A stretch of DNA of 64,000 nt from Synechococcus sp. CC9616 (GTDB lineage: Bacteria; Cyanobacteriota; Cyanobacteriia; PCC-6307; Cyanobiaceae), in assembly GCF_000515235.1 (NCBI RefSeq), contig NZ_KI911558.1, positions 2,511,896 through 2,575,895 on the forward strand, given 5' to 3'. Below the pieces are notes generated by a model that worked only from the letters and a program-made list of their open reading frames with translations, was not told the origin of the DNA and did not search any database. Shown in pieces: positions 55,673-64,000 of the stretch (the stretch's first letter is position 1; each line of letters opens with the position of its first letter). The position numbers were made by a program, and so were the translations under genes.

Positions 55673-56262
55673 CACCATCCCCCCCAGTGCTGGATGCTGT
55701 TTCGCTGGCGTCGCTGCTTCGGAACGGACAAGCTGCCGCGATTCCAACCGACACGGTTGTAGGCCTGGCCGTGCGGCCGGAACATTCACGTCAGATCTGG
55801 TTGTTGAAGCGGCGTCCTGCCGACAAGCCCTTGATCCTGATGGGAGGTGATGTGGATGTCTTGCTCGAGGGTGTGGAGGAGTGTTGTCATGTCGACGCAA
55901 GGTCGCTGGCCGAGCGCTTTTGGCCCGGGGCCCTCACGCTCGTACTGCCTGCCAGGGGTCCCATCGTCGACCTGTTGAATCCAGGGGGCTGCAGCCTGGG
56001 CATCAGGATTCCCGCTTGTCCGCCCACCTGCGCTCTGCTGAAGACCGTTGGTCCGCTCGCCACCAGCAGTGCCAACCTCTCCGGCCAGCCGGCCGCAGGA
56101 TCAGCGAAGGAGGCAGCTTTGATGTTTCCGGCCCTTCCGCAACTGGGTCCTCAGCCCTGGCCAAAGCCGTCCGGTCTGGCCAGCACGGTGGCGCAATGGT
56201 GTGGATCAGGTTCCTGGCAGGTCTTACGGCAGGGTGCTGTGATGCTTCCAGAACGGTTCTGA
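55669..56262 (+). CDS. L-threonylcarbamoyladenylate synthase (Sua5/YrdC/YciO)
   Basis: A 197-residue enzyme from ATG 55669, which overlaps the prmC stop. Features: AAIPTDTVVGLAVRP (threonine and ATP region), KRRPADKPLILMGG, FWPGALTLVLPARG and the end block GPLATSSANLSGQPA. The family makes the intermediate for t6A37 in ANN-decoding tRNAs. A tRNA-Thr gene that needs this modification lies about 200 bases away. It lacks the second Sua5 domain, as in YrdC. Confidence 0.92.
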   Translation: MTPSPPVLDAVSLASLLRNGQAAAIPTDTVVGLAVRPEHSRQIWLLKRRPADKPLILMGGDVDVLLEGVEECCHVDARSLAERFWPGALTLVLPARGPIVDLLNPGGCSLGIRIPACPPTCALLKTVGPLATSSANLSGQPAAGSAKEAALMFPALPQLGPQPWPKPSGLASTVAQWCGSGSWQVLRQGAVMLPERF

Positions 56263-56265
56263 AGC

Positions 56266-56439
56266 GTGATCACCCTTATCGGTCTCTGTCTTCTCTTTAT
56301 GACCCTTCTTCACTGGATCGTTAAACCACTGGAGATGTTGCTCACTCCGTTTCTGGAGCTGCAGCACATCGGTGTGGCTGGCCTTCTGCTCCTGGCATGG
56401 ATCTTCGCCACCTCAACGGGGGAGAGATCTGGTGTCTGA
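56266..56439 (+). CDS. Small two-helix membrane protein
   Basis: 57 residues from GTG 56266 (46 from ATG 56299). Two hydrophobic helices, ITLIGLCLLFMTLLHWIVKP and the later VAGLLLLAWIFATS, are joined by EMLLTPFLELQH. No known family. It lies 3 bases after the sua5-like gene, so it is probably the last gene of the dprA-prmC-sua5 unit. Confidence 0.6.
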   Translation: MITLIGLCLLFMTLLHWIVKPLEMLLTPFLELQHIGVAGLLLLAWIFATSTGERSGV

Positions 56440-56446
56440 TTCATCA

Positions 56447-56518
56447 AGCCGGCTAACGGATTTGAACCGATGACCTTCGCTTTACAAAAGCGCTGCTCTA
56501 CCGCTGAGCTAAGCCGGC
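56447..56518 (-). tRNA. tRNA-Thr (anticodon TGT)
   Basis: On the minus strand the acceptor strands GCCGGCT and AGCCGGC pair fully, discriminator T. The anticodon loop TTTGTAA exposes TGT, and the T arm has GGTTCAAATCC. The first ten bases are also the end of a small LuxR-type gene, whose TAG stop is tRNA positions 8-10. Confidence 0.96.
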
Positions 56519-56718
56519 GTTGAACGCATCGTAAGCATCCACAGCGCCAGCTCCACCCTGTTTTTGCAGCCTGTCTTGGCCAGGGCTCTGCTGATGTGAG
56601 TCTCCACCGTGCGATGGCTTATTACCAGTCGAGTCGCGATCGAACGGTTGGTCAAACCTTCCAGCAGAAGTGCGCTGACACGTTCCTCAGCCGCCGTGAG
56701 TGGAAAACTTGAAGGCAT
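56509..56718 (-). CDS. Small LuxR-type DNA-binding regulator (PedR-like)
   Basis: 69 residues from ATG 56718; an in-frame start at 56796 would overlap minE. It is only a LuxR/GerE helix-turn-helix: LTAAEERVSALLLEGLTNRS, then VISHRTVETHISRALAKTGC (recognition helix) and a C-terminal helix. No receiver domain. PedR of Synechocystis is a similarly small LuxR-type protein that responds to photosynthetic electron transport through thioredoxin; a Cys is present here (TGCKN). The stop lies inside tRNA-Thr. Confidence 0.75.
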   Translation of the reverse strand: MPSSFPLTAAEERVSALLLEGLTNRSIATRLVISHRTVETHISRALAKTGCKNRVELALWMLTMRSTPA

Positions 56719-56749
56719 CTCTGAACATCGACTGCTCAGAGTGTTCCCC

Positions 56750-57022
56750 TTAGGAGGAGCTGCCGATCGTTCGGCGAATCGGAAGGTTGGCGACAAGAGC
56801 TGTCACCCGGTCCTCAGTTTCCAGGCTCACGTCCCCTTCCTGAACGTCGATCTCCACATAGCGGGCGACCACCTCAAGAATCTCCTTCCTCATCTGCTCC
56901 AGCAGTTCGGGGTTGAGATCACTTCGGTCGTGAGCCAGCACCAGCTGGAGGCGCTCCTTGGCAGTGCTGGCACTGCTGGGCTGGCGGCCGAGCACTTTGT
57001 CGATCAGATCCTTCAACGTCAT
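56750..57022 (-). CDS. minE: Cell division topological factor MinE
   Basis: A 90-residue MinE. The anti-MinCD segment [20 protein letters not shown] (about 23-42) and the dimerisation strand [20 protein letters not shown] are conserved. MinE stimulates MinD ATPase and restricts MinCD to the poles or membrane. It follows minD with a 4-base gap in the order minC-minD-minE. Confidence 0.95.
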   Translation of the reverse strand: MTLKDLIDKVLGRQPSSASTAKERLQLVLAHDRSDLNPELLEQMRKEILEVVARYVEIDVQEGDVSLETEDRVTALVANLPIRRTIGSSS

Positions 57023-57026
57023 CGGT

Positions 57027-57839
57027 TCAGAAGATCTTGGTTTGCATCAGCTGGCGCACCTTGGCACGCAGTCCACGACGGGCTTTGGCCGGATCCATGA
57101 GTGGGATGTCTTCCCCCTGAAGCCGCCTGGCAACGTTGTTGTAGGCCTGCGCAGCCGGTGATGAGCTACCCCCAAGTGTGAGAGGTTCCCCCCGGTTGGT
57201 GCTCACGATCACCTGCTCATCTTCAAACACCAGGCCCAGAAGAGGCAGCGCGAGGATGTCCGTGACGTCGTCCACGGAGAGCATCTCCTGAGTGGACATC
57301 ATCTTGGGCCGAACGCGGTTGAGCACCAGCTGAACCGGGGTGACCCCTTGCGTGTTCAGCAAGCCGATCACACGGTCAGCGTCTCGGACAGCAGCCACCT
57401 CCGGCGTTGTGACAACCACGGCTTCTTTGGCTGCGGAGGCTGCGTTCTTGAAGCCATCCTCAATTCCTGCCGGGCAGTCGATCAGCACGTAGTCGAATTT
57501 CGACTCAAGAAGCGAGACGATCGCTTGCATGTCCTTGGGTGTCAGCCACTCGAGCATGCGGGGGTTTCCAGCTGGCAGGAGAGCGAGATTCGGCTCCTGT
57601 TTGTGCTTCACGAGAGCTTGTTCGAGTCGGCAGGATTCAGCCAGGACCTCCTGAGCTGTGTAGACGATTCGATTCTCGAGACCAAGCAAGAGATCGAGGT
57701 TGCGAAGGCCGAAGTCGGCATCAAGAACCACCGTGCTGCAGCCGAGTCGCGCCAGAGCGATGCCGAGATTGGCTGTGGTGGTGGTTTTGCCGACGCCGCC
57801 CTTGCCGGAACAGATCAGGATTGTTCGGGACGTCGACAA
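57027..57839 (-). CDS. minD: Septum site-determining ATPase MinD
   Basis: A 270-residue ParA/MinD ATPase. Deviant Walker [21 protein letters not shown] at about 9-28, switch [14 protein letters not shown], switch [12 protein letters not shown], and a C-terminal amphipathic helix ([14 protein letters not shown]) that binds the membrane. It recruits MinC to block FtsZ rings away from midcell. Central gene of min operon. Confidence 0.97.
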   Translation of the reverse strand: MSTSRTILICSGKGGVGKTTTTANLGIALARLGCSTVVLDADFGLRNLDLLLGLENRIVYTAQEVLAESCRLEQALVKHKQEPNLALLPAGNPRMLEWLTPKDMQAIVSLLESKFDYVLIDCPAGIEDGFKNAASAAKEAVVVTTPEVAAVRDADRVIGLLNTQGVTPVQLVLNRVRPKMMSTQEMLSVDDVTDILALPLLGLVFEDEQVIVSTNRGEPLTLGGSSSPAAQAYNNVARRLQGEDIPLMDPAKARRGLRAKVRQLMQTKIF

Positions 57840-57920
57840 CGGAGTCTCACCTCGGTCTGGCCAGAATAATCAGACCCTTTCCACTGACAAGCACGGAGAT
57901 AGCCGTCTCGAATGCCGTAC

Positions 57921-58562
57921 TCAGTGGTCGCAGAGTCGATCAGCCGGTGCCGGCTCGATCACGATGGCATCACCTTCGAGGCGGGCTTGTTCCGCCAATC
58001 CCACCTGGGGAAGGTCGTTCGGCCCTCGGGCGACGACATCAGCAATGCGCAGCTGGAGTGGGCGCAGCTGGAGCGCAACAATTCTTGCCTTGCGGTCGCC
58101 TTCCCTGCCGGCATGGGCAACCCCCCTAAGGCGACCCCACACCATCACATGCCCTGTGGCGGAGATCGTGGCGCCAGGATTCACATCTCCCAGCACCATC
58201 ACATTGCCATCACTCTGCACGTGATCCCCGGATCGCAGGGTGCCTTGATGAAACAGCAGCCCCTGGGGCAACGCGCCCTCGTTATTCCGTGTCGTCGGGG
58301 GCAGAGACGACACACTGTTCAACCGGGCCGGCAACCCCAGGGCATTGGCGCTGACGACAGTCTCCGGAACCAGGCCCGAGAGCAGTTCCAGGCTGATCCC
58401 ATGGTCGGACAGGGCCGTGAGAAGACGTTGAACATCACTGCAGGTCAGCCGCCAGTCACCACAGTCGATGTGAATTGTTCCCGATTCGAGGTTCTGCAAC
58501 AGTCCTGGCAGGGCGTCGAGCCAGTGCTGAACGTGCCGATCAGGCAGTCGGAGGATCTGCAT
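57921..58562 (-). CDS. minC: Septum site-determining protein MinC
   Basis: A 213-residue protein from ATG 58562; an in-frame TTG at 58574 is possible. The C-terminal right-handed beta-helix that binds MinD is clear: LRSGDHVQSDGNVMVLGDVN, PGATISATGHVMVWGRLRGV and AHAGREGDRKARIVALQL. The N-terminal domain is diverged but has the MinC pattern IHIDCGDWRLTCSDVQRLLT. It inhibits FtsZ polymerisation. First of the three min genes, 81 bases before minD. Confidence 0.93.
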   Translation of the reverse strand: MQILRLPDRHVQHWLDALPGLLQNLESGTIHIDCGDWRLTCSDVQRLLTALSDHGISLELLSGLVPETVVSANALGLPARLNSVSSLPPTTRNNEGALPQGLLFHQGTLRSGDHVQSDGNVMVLGDVNPGATISATGHVMVWGRLRGVAHAGREGDRKARIVALQLRPLQLRIADVVARGPNDLPQVGLAEQARLEGDAIVIEPAPADRLCDH

Positions 58563-58594
58563 CGGCCTCGTCAACAGTGCACTCCATTGAAGGG

Positions 58595-59845
58595 TCAGAG
58601 ACCCTCACGGTCCATTGCAAGCAGCAGGTCCCCATGGATCTCGCCGGGATGAATCAGCCATGAGGTTTCCGCTGGCGTCACAAGACTGCTCACGAGGGGT
58701 GAGACTTTCTCTAAGGCCAGGAGATGGCGGCCATCCCAAATTCTGAGGCCACCGCGATAGGGGTGGTAGCCCCTCAGTTCTTGATGCCGCAGGCCGCAGC
58801 AGAGGGTTGCGTCGTAACCGATGGTCTCGGCCAGCCGGCTGGCGATGGCCAGAGCTGCGAGCTGTTTTTCGCGACTGAGGTGCTCCACGGCGATGGCTTT
58901 CAACAGGCGGCGATCCAGGAAGCGGCTGCAGAGATCAGCCAGTGGTTCCGGCCCCTCCTCCTGCCAGCGTTGGAGGTGATAGCCCGTGCGCAAATCATCG
59001 TTGGCCAGAAAGACGTTCAACGTCATCTCAGCTGGCGCCCAAAGCCACTGATGCATGACGTCATCCGTCCAGACCTGTCCCGGTCCGAGATTGCGGGCCG
59101 TCTGCACCAGGCGTTCAAGGAGCCAGTTGCACACCACGTTGAGTCGGTGGTTGTAGACGCTCCGATACATCAGGTTGCGCACGACCAGGTAATGCTCCAC
59201 GGCCATCAGACCTTTGGGGTGAATGGCCAGATCGCCGTCGGGCGCCAGGGTGATGCCGGCAAGGATCCGGTCGAGGTCCAGCTGCCCGTAGCGAGTCCCG
59301 GTGCTGTAGCTGTCCCGAACCAGGTAATCGAGTCGGTCACAGTCCAACTGGCTGCTCACCAGCCTCTTGATCACTGGGCGATCGGTCAGTCCGTGCTCGA
59401 GCAGATCCGCGACGCGATCTGCCGTTCCTTCGGCGTAGTCCTCCAGAGGGTCCCGAATGCTTGGCTGCTCACGGATCACCCGGGCTGACCAGGCTTCATG
59501 GTGATAGCCGAACATGTCCTCCCCGGTATGGCTGAGAGGGCCATGGCCGATGTCATGGAGCAGGGCCGCGGCGTAAAGAATCCCTCGGTGTTGCGCCAGG
59601 TCAGGATCACCGCTGTGCAGGTGCCGGAAGGCACGCCTGGCGAGATGGAACACCCCCAGGGAATGGGTGAAGCGACTGGATTCGGCTCCATGAAAGGTGA
59701 GGAAGGCTGGGCCGAGTTGACGGATTCGCCGCAGTCGTTGGAAGGCGGCTGAATCCACGAGGGCAATCACCATGCACTCCGCCGGGTCCTCGGCGTTCAT
59801 GCCGATTCCGCCGTGGAGTGGATCGTGATACGTGCGCTGGCTCAT
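58595..59845 (-). CDS. HD-domain phosphohydrolase
   Basis: A 416-residue HD-superfamily protein, SAMHD1/dGTPase-like. Metal ligands: His in RFTHSLGVFHLARRAF, the His-Asp pair in AALLHDIGHGPLSHTGE, and a later Asp in SQLDCDRLDYLVRDSY. The N-terminal RTYHDPLHGGI and the AFQRLRRIRQLGPAFLTF segment are typical of the dNTPase-like group. The substrate (dNTP or nucleotide second messenger) is not shown. Its ATG overlaps the stop of the protease gene. Confidence 0.9.
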   Translation of the reverse strand: MSQRTYHDPLHGGIGMNAEDPAECMVIALVDSAAFQRLRRIRQLGPAFLTFHGAESSRFTHSLGVFHLARRAFRHLHSGDPDLAQHRGILYAAALLHDIGHGPLSHTGEDMFGYHHEAWSARVIREQPSIRDPLEDYAEGTADRVADLLEHGLTDRPVIKRLVSSQLDCDRLDYLVRDSYSTGTRYGQLDLDRILAGITLAPDGDLAIHPKGLMAVEHYLVVRNLMYRSVYNHRLNVVCNWLLERLVQTARNLGPGQVWTDDVMHQWLWAPAEMTLNVFLANDDLRTGYHLQRWQEEGPEPLADLCSRFLDRRLLKAIAVEHLSREKQLAALAIASRLAETIGYDATLCCGLRHQELRGYHPYRGGLRIWDGRHLLALEKVSPLVSSLVTPAETSWLIHPGEIHGDLLLAMDREGL

Positions 59846-61140
59846 GCCTCGCTGGTGTTTTGCTCCGTCTCCAGCAGCGACTCCATCTCCAGCTGCGAAC
59901 CCATCCAGTTCATGGCTTCCGTGATCCAGCGATCGCCCTCGGCTCCTGGGTTGAGTGGCTCTGGTCCATCGAGAATGCGCTCCGGCTCAATTCCCTCGCC
60001 CTGGATATCCCGGCCACTGGGTGTGACATACCCAGCCACAGTGACGGCAAGACCACTGCCATCGCTGAGGTTTGTCAGGGTCTGGATCAGCCCTTTCCCA
60101 AAGGTGCGGCTGCCCATCAGCGACGAGCGATCGTTGTCCTGAAGGGCACCAGCAAGGATTTCACTGGCGCTTGCTGTCCCACCGTTGACAAGGGTCAGCA
60201 TCGGACCGTCGAAAACAGTTCCGACGTTGGCTCGGATGGTGTCGTTGATGCCCTCCCGATCACGGGTTTCGACGATCGCCGCACCACTCAGGAAGTCATC
60301 GGCCACCGCCAGCCCTGAGCTGACAAGCCCACCGGAATTGTTGCGGAGATCTAGGACGAGCCCCTCGACGTCTTTTGCCTGAAGCTCCTGGAGAGCTTCC
60401 AGGACCTGCTCTGGAACCCCTTCGGTGAATTGGGTGATCCGGATGTAACCCAGTGTGTGCGAGTCATTGCGCAAGCGTCTCGTGCGGACCGGTCGCAGAT
60501 CGACATGGCGGCGTTCGAGATCAAGCTCCCGTTCCAGTCCATCGGCTCCCTGGATCGTCAGCACGACCTGTGTGCCGACATCACCGCGCAGGGCCTCAGC
60601 TGTTCCCTCAAGGCCCAACGGTTCCACCGATTGGTGGTCCACCGCAAGGATCTTGGTCCCGCTGCTCATATCCGCGTCGGCTGCCGGTGAGCCATCGAGG
60701 GCGGAAATCACAACCACCTCCCCTGTCTCCTCTCCAGGACCCAGCTGCAAGCCAACCCCGCTGAGGTTGCCGCTGGTGCTGTCCTTCAGCGCTGCGTAGT
60801 CCTCAGGTCTGAGCAGGCGTGTGTATGGGTCGTCCAGGACGGCGAGCATCGTTTCAATGGCTCCGTAGGCGTCATCACTGCTGACGATCGTTTTCTCGAG
60901 AGCTTTCTGTCGTTGTCGCCGCCAGCGCACGCGATCCAGTTGCTCCGGATCGAAATACCCCTGGTTGACCAAACGCCAACTGTCGACCACAAGTTGCTGG
61001 GCATCGCTGAGGGCGTCGACGGACTGGACCCCAGGCGTGAGGCTGACGATCAGAAGCAATGTGATCGCAACGAGCGTTCGGCCAGCCGCACACCCCAGGC
61101 GGCGCAGTGGATTTGAATATTCGTTAATAAACGGATACAT
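59842..61140 (-). CDS. C-terminal processing peptidase (CtpA family, S41)
   Basis: A 432-residue exported protease. Signal peptide region (RTLVAITLLLIVSLTPGVQS), a PDZ domain near 130-210 (GVGLQLGPGEETGEVVVISA), and the S41 core with VLDLRNNSGGLVSSGLAVAD. Catalytic Ser is in GGTASASEILAGAL and Lys in RTFGKGLIQT. CtpA cuts the C-terminal tail of precursor D1 in photosystem II; CtpB and CtpC paralogs exist, and this could be any. It is divergent from petB. Confidence 0.88.
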   Translation of the reverse strand: MYPFINEYSNPLRRLGCAAGRTLVAITLLLIVSLTPGVQSVDALSDAQQLVVDSWRLVNQGYFDPEQLDRVRWRRQRQKALEKTIVSSDDAYGAIETMLAVLDDPYTRLLRPEDYAALKDSTSGNLSGVGLQLGPGEETGEVVVISALDGSPAADADMSSGTKILAVDHQSVEPLGLEGTAEALRGDVGTQVVLTIQGADGLERELDLERRHVDLRPVRTRRLRNDSHTLGYIRITQFTEGVPEQVLEALQELQAKDVEGLVLDLRNNSGGLVSSGLAVADDFLSGAAIVETRDREGINDTIRANVGTVFDGPMLTLVNGGTASASEILAGALQDNDRSSLMGSRTFGKGLIQTLTNLSDGSGLAVTVAGYVTPSGRDIQGEGIEPERILDGPEPLNPGAEGDRWITEAMNWMGSQLEMESLLETEQNTSEA

Positions 61141-61207
61141 AGCGTTCCTCCTGGCGCGGTGTCAGAAACGTGCTCAGTAGACTTTCGCAACTCGAGCCCG
61201 CTTGTGC

Positions 61208-61864
61208 ATGGCGAACTCATCTCCGGTTTACGACTGGTTTCAGGAACGTCTTGAAATTCAAGACATTGCTGACGACATCAGCTCCAAATACGTGCCCCCC
61301 CACGTCAACATTTTCTATTGCTTGGGAGGAATCACGCTTGTTTGCTTCCTGATCCAGTTCGCGACCGGGTTCGCGATGACCTTCTACTACAAACCGACGG
61401 TGGCTGAGGCCTACACGTCGGTTCAGTACCTGATGACCGATGTCAGCTTCGGCTGGCTGATCCGTTCTGTGCACCGCTGGAGTGCATCGATGATGGTGTT
61501 GATGCTGATCCTGCATGTGTTCAGGGTCTATCTCACGGGTGGTTTCAAGCGTCCGCGTGAGCTCACCTGGGTAACAGGCGTCACCATGGCCGTGATCACG
61601 GTTTCTTTCGGGGTGACCGGTTATTCCCTCCCCTGGGACCAGGTTGGCTATTGGGCTGTGAAAATCGTGTCTGGAGTCCCCGCCGCCATCCCTGTTGTCG
61701 GCGATTTCATGGTTGAACTCCTTCGTGGTGGTGAAAGCGTTGGACAGTCCACCCTCACTCGCTTCTACAGCCTCCACACCTTCGTGATGCCTTGGTTGCT
61801 CGCGGTGTTCATGCTCATGCACTTCCTGATGATCCGGAAGCAAGGCATTTCTGGCCCGTTGTGA
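61208..61864 (+). CDS. petB: Cytochrome b6
   Basis: A 218-residue cytochrome with four membrane helices. The haem-binding His pairs are in [20 protein letters not shown] and in [20 protein letters not shown], and the Cys that fixes haem ci covalently is in [12 protein letters not shown]. It is the quinol-oxidising subunit of the b6f complex. ATG 61208 is the standard start; 38 bases separate it from petD. The assembly factor candidate at 6957-7520 would act on its Cys. Confidence 0.98.
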   Translation: MANSSPVYDWFQERLEIQDIADDISSKYVPPHVNIFYCLGGITLVCFLIQFATGFAMTFYYKPTVAEAYTSVQYLMTDVSFGWLIRSVHRWSASMMVLMLILHVFRVYLTGGFKRPRELTWVTGVTMAVITVSFGVTGYSLPWDQVGYWAVKIVSGVPAAIPVVGDFMVELLRGGESVGQSTLTRFYSLHTFVMPWLLAVFMLMHFLMIRKQGISGPL

Positions 61865-61902
61865 TCAGCGCTTCTACTGTTCTTTCAACACCCGATTAAC
61901 CG

Positions 61903-62385
61903 ATGCACATCCTTAAAAAGCCAGATCTGTCCGATCCCAAGATGCGGGCCAAGCTCGCCAAGGGCATGGGTCACAACTATTACGGTGAACCCGCTTGGCC
62001 TAACGATCTTCTTTACATTTTCCCTGTCGTCATTCTCGGCACGATTGCTTGCATCGTTGGACTTGCAGTTCTTGATCCGGCCATGCTGGGTGATAAGGCC
62101 GATCCCTTTGCAACTCCTCTGGAAATTCTCCCTGAGTGGTACCTCTATCCCGTTTTCCAGATTCTGAGGGTCGTTCCCAACAAGCTTCTCGGTATTGCTC
62201 TGCAGACCCTTGTGCCTCTTGGTTTGATGTTGGTTCCCTTCATCGAAAGCTTCAACAAGTTCCAGAATCCGTTCCGTCGTCCTGTCGCCATGGTCGTGTT
62301 TCTGTTCGGAACCATCACCACCATTTACCTGGGAATTGGAGCTGCCCTTCCCATCGACAAATCTCTAACCCTCGGACTGTTTTGA
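61903..62385 (+). CDS. petD: Cytochrome b6f complex subunit IV
   Basis: A 160-residue subunit with three membrane helices. [20 protein letters not shown] at the N-terminus, and the quinol-site loop [20 protein letters not shown] with the PEWY motif, are decisive. It pairs with cytochrome b6. Co-transcribed with petB and ended by a hairpin terminator. Confidence 0.98.
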   Translation: MHILKKPDLSDPKMRAKLAKGMGHNYYGEPAWPNDLLYIFPVVILGTIACIVGLAVLDPAMLGDKADPFATPLEILPEWYLYPVFQILRVVPNKLLGIALQTLVPLGLMLVPFIESFNKFQNPFRRPVAMVVFLFGTITTIYLGIGAALPIDKSLTLGLF

Positions 62386-62434
62386 TCGCCTAGTTTTCAA
62401 CGTCTGAAGTTGATCAAATTAAGCTTCCTGCAGA

Positions 62435-62464
62435 CCTTCGGGCTTTGAGTCCGAGGGTTTTTTA
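62435..62464 (+). terminator. Terminator of petB-petD
   Basis: CCTTCGG and CCGAGGG form the stem, with one G-T pair, around an A/T-containing loop, followed by a T run of seven or more, 50 bases past the petD stop. It faces the 3' end of the convergent invertase gene. Confidence 0.85.
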
Positions 62465-62466
62465 TG

Positions 62467-63930
62467 TCAGATCAATGAATCGCTTCCCGGATCAAGATGC
62501 AACATCAGCACATCATCCGGATTGACCCTCAGAAAATGATGCATCAGCAGAAAACCGACGATCGTCCAGGTTTGATAAGTCCTTGACTGCTGTCCCACCC
62601 AGGTGCCTGTTGGCCCATCGAAATATTCGGCCCACTGCTGACGGGGCAATTGGTTGAGATGGCTCCAGTAGCACTCCTCGATCAATGTGTTCATCTGGCT
62701 CATCAGGAGAACATCGGCATTTGGATTCAGCCGTTCATGCAGCAGGACTGAGGCCCCAAAGAACCAGAGCAGGCTCGGCCAGTGGCCTCCGTTGTGATAA
62801 CTCCATGGCCAGTTTTTTGGGTCGGAGCCTGTTTTGTTCTGCCATTCAATGTTGTCCATCGGTGGGTGACAGATCCGCATCGGCATTTCAGCCATGAGGT
62901 CGTCGCGGTTGTGTTGAACGAGGCGAAAGAGAGCCCTCTGCTGGGGAGCGGTGAGTAAACCGAACAGGGAGGCCAAAGAGTTCCCCAGGCTGTAGAAGCG
63001 GAAGTCAGGCCGACCAGTTCGCATGTTGCCGATCATGTAACCGCCTCGGTTGTCCAACCAGTCCTGAAGCCAGTCGGGAATCACCTGGGGTTGGACGTTG
63101 AATTCGTTTTGGTACTGGTTGTCTCCGTACTGTTCCGTCGGTCGTCGCCTCAGCACCTGCATGGTCTTACTGGTAACCCAGTAGTGCTTGAGCAGGTACT
63201 GGCGCAGGTCGTGCATCCACTGGCGGCTGAGTCTGAGACGCTGATCGAGCAGGGCACTGTTCTCCTGGCGGCGATGCAGTTCCATAAGTTCGATGCAACT
63301 GCGCAGCGCGGCGAAGAGGAGAACCTCCACTTCCAAAGGCGCCCCCCAGACGTCCATCGGGCGATCGATCATGAAGGCGCAGTCCGGCACAAACAGCACC
63401 GGAGTGCCTTCAAAGCTGGGGTTCAAGACAAGATCCAGCAGGAGCTGTAAGCCCCGCTGAACCCGCTGACTGCTGCCGAACGCTTTATCCCCGCTGCGTT
63501 TGACGTAGATCCAGCAGAGGATCGGCCACCACAGGCTGGCGTCCACAGAGGTGATCCGTCCAATGGAGCGTTGGCCATAGTCCGCGATCAGTTCGCCTTC
63601 CTCTTCCACGAAGCTGGTTGGGAACACACCTCTCGTCTGAACGGTGGTGCTCTGAAGATCGAGGCAAACACTGAGAAACTGCTTCACCACCGGGAAGCGG
63701 TTCTGCAGAAGCAAATAGATCATGACGGGAACGTTGTCCCGCAGAAAGATTTCGCCGTAATTGAGGGCTTCGTCGTGGTTGGGATGCTCAAGCGCTGCGA
63801 CGCTGCCGGCTAACTCGCCTCGGATCGCAACAAGGGTTCGTTCGAAGTGTTCCTTCGCCTTGTCCACCACCTGGTCTTCCTTGGAACTGGGGCGGAACCT
63901 CTGGTTGTGCTGCGTGAACCGTGCCGGCAT
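62467..63930 (-). CDS. Alkaline/neutral invertase (glycoside hydrolase family 100)
   Basis: A 487-residue enzyme that splits sucrose into glucose and fructose in the cytoplasm. GH100 signatures are ALNYGEIFLRDNVPVMIYLL (catalytic Asp region), RSIGRITSVDASLWWPILCW, FVPDCAFMIDRPMDVWGAPL, and the C-terminal WSYHNGGHWPSLLWFFGASV and EYFDGPTGTWVGQQSRTYQT. Marine Synechococcus make sucrose as a compatible solute, so this may adjust its level. It is convergent with petBD. Confidence 0.93.
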   Translation of the reverse strand: MPARFTQHNQRFRPSSKEDQVVDKAKEHFERTLVAIRGELAGSVAALEHPNHDEALNYGEIFLRDNVPVMIYLLLQNRFPVVKQFLSVCLDLQSTTVQTRGVFPTSFVEEEGELIADYGQRSIGRITSVDASLWWPILCWIYVKRSGDKAFGSSQRVQRGLQLLLDLVLNPSFEGTPVLFVPDCAFMIDRPMDVWGAPLEVEVLLFAALRSCIELMELHRRQENSALLDQRLRLSRQWMHDLRQYLLKHYWVTSKTMQVLRRRPTEQYGDNQYQNEFNVQPQVIPDWLQDWLDNRGGYMIGNMRTGRPDFRFYSLGNSLASLFGLLTAPQQRALFRLVQHNRDDLMAEMPMRICHPPMDNIEWQNKTGSDPKNWPWSYHNGGHWPSLLWFFGASVLLHERLNPNADVLLMSQMNTLIEECYWSHLNQLPRQQWAEYFDGPTGTWVGQQSRTYQTWTIVGFLLMHHFLRVNPDDVLMLHLDPGSDSLI

Positions 63931-64000
63931 GCACCCCTTCCAAGGCCTGATCTGCCGAACCTAGTCATGGCAATGGTTTTCGCCAGTGGAAGCAAGTCTT

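Noticed and set aside
63967-64000. Possible gene start ATG at 63967 running off the right edge
   Set aside because: Only eleven codons are visible, not enough to support a gene.

Overview
The window is chromosomal DNA of a marine picocyanobacterium of the genus Synechococcus (phycoerythrin II-bearing lineage). It carries one R-phycocyanin operon (rpcBA), both phycoerythrins (cpeBA and mpeBA), the PE-II linkers MpeC and MpeD, and an RpcG-type lyase-isomerase with an NHCQGN motif. It also carries photosystem genes (psaD, psbB, psbT, psbM, petB, petD), a panC-cmk fusion and very tight gene packing. No insertion sequence, prophage or CRISPR array was seen. The exact strain cannot be read from the sequence.

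Left flank (1-16.9 kb): housekeeping and photosynthesis genes. These are trpE (cut by the window edge), psaD, a sensor kinase, rodA, an Mrp-type Fe-S carrier, hemF, an amidase-like protein, a CCB2/CCB4-like cytochrome b6f assembly factor, a PadR-like regulator, an RNase D-like exonuclease, an LpxB-like glycosyltransferase, tRNA-Cys, an aldo/keto reductase facing a small Cys-rich exported protein, purM, rlpA, panC-cmk and a low-molecular-weight tyrosine phosphatase.

Central region (16.85-41.8 kb): the phycobilisome rod cluster. In order it holds rpcG, a PE-II type linker, rpcAB, pebB-pebA-cpeU and a small coiled-coil gene. The divergent cpeBA-cpeZ follows, then mpeU, an unknown gene, cpeY, mpeC, mpeA-mpeB, mpeY and two Nif11-like genes. 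Next is a long minus-strand operon in the order cpeC-mpeD-cpeE-small gene-cpeS-cpeT-cpeR, matching the known cpeCDESTR layout. A pentapeptide-repeat gene, another Nif11 gene, a small membrane protein, cpcT, a CpcL-like rod linker with a C-terminal hydrophobic helix, and a phycobiliprotein-fold orphan with a partner complete the cluster. PebA/PebB make phycoerythrobilin from biliverdin. The S/U, T and E/F (HEAT-repeat) lyases attach it to defined cysteines, with RpcG and probably MpeU isomerising it to phycourobilin. The linkers stack the discs into rods.

Right flank (41.9-64 kb): a TVP38-like membrane protein, tRNA-Phe behind comF, a DUF2470 protein, an FGGY sugar kinase, metK, a HAD phosphatase, rpsA and nrdR. 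These are followed by psbB-psbT, a 2Fe-2S protein, psbM, a tandem universal stress protein, a thioesterase, dprA-prmC-sua5, tRNA-Thr behind a small LuxR-type regulator, minCDE, an HD hydrolase, a CtpA-type protease, petB-petD and a GH100 invertase. No stretch longer than about 300 bases is without a gene.

The observations most worth a second look are these: two unrelated genes that take their UAG stop from positions 8-10 of a downstream tRNA; four Nif11-like domains in three genes inside the rod cluster; a phycobiliprotein-fold orphan that keeps a C-x-R-D bilin-site motif; and a membrane-anchored rod linker.
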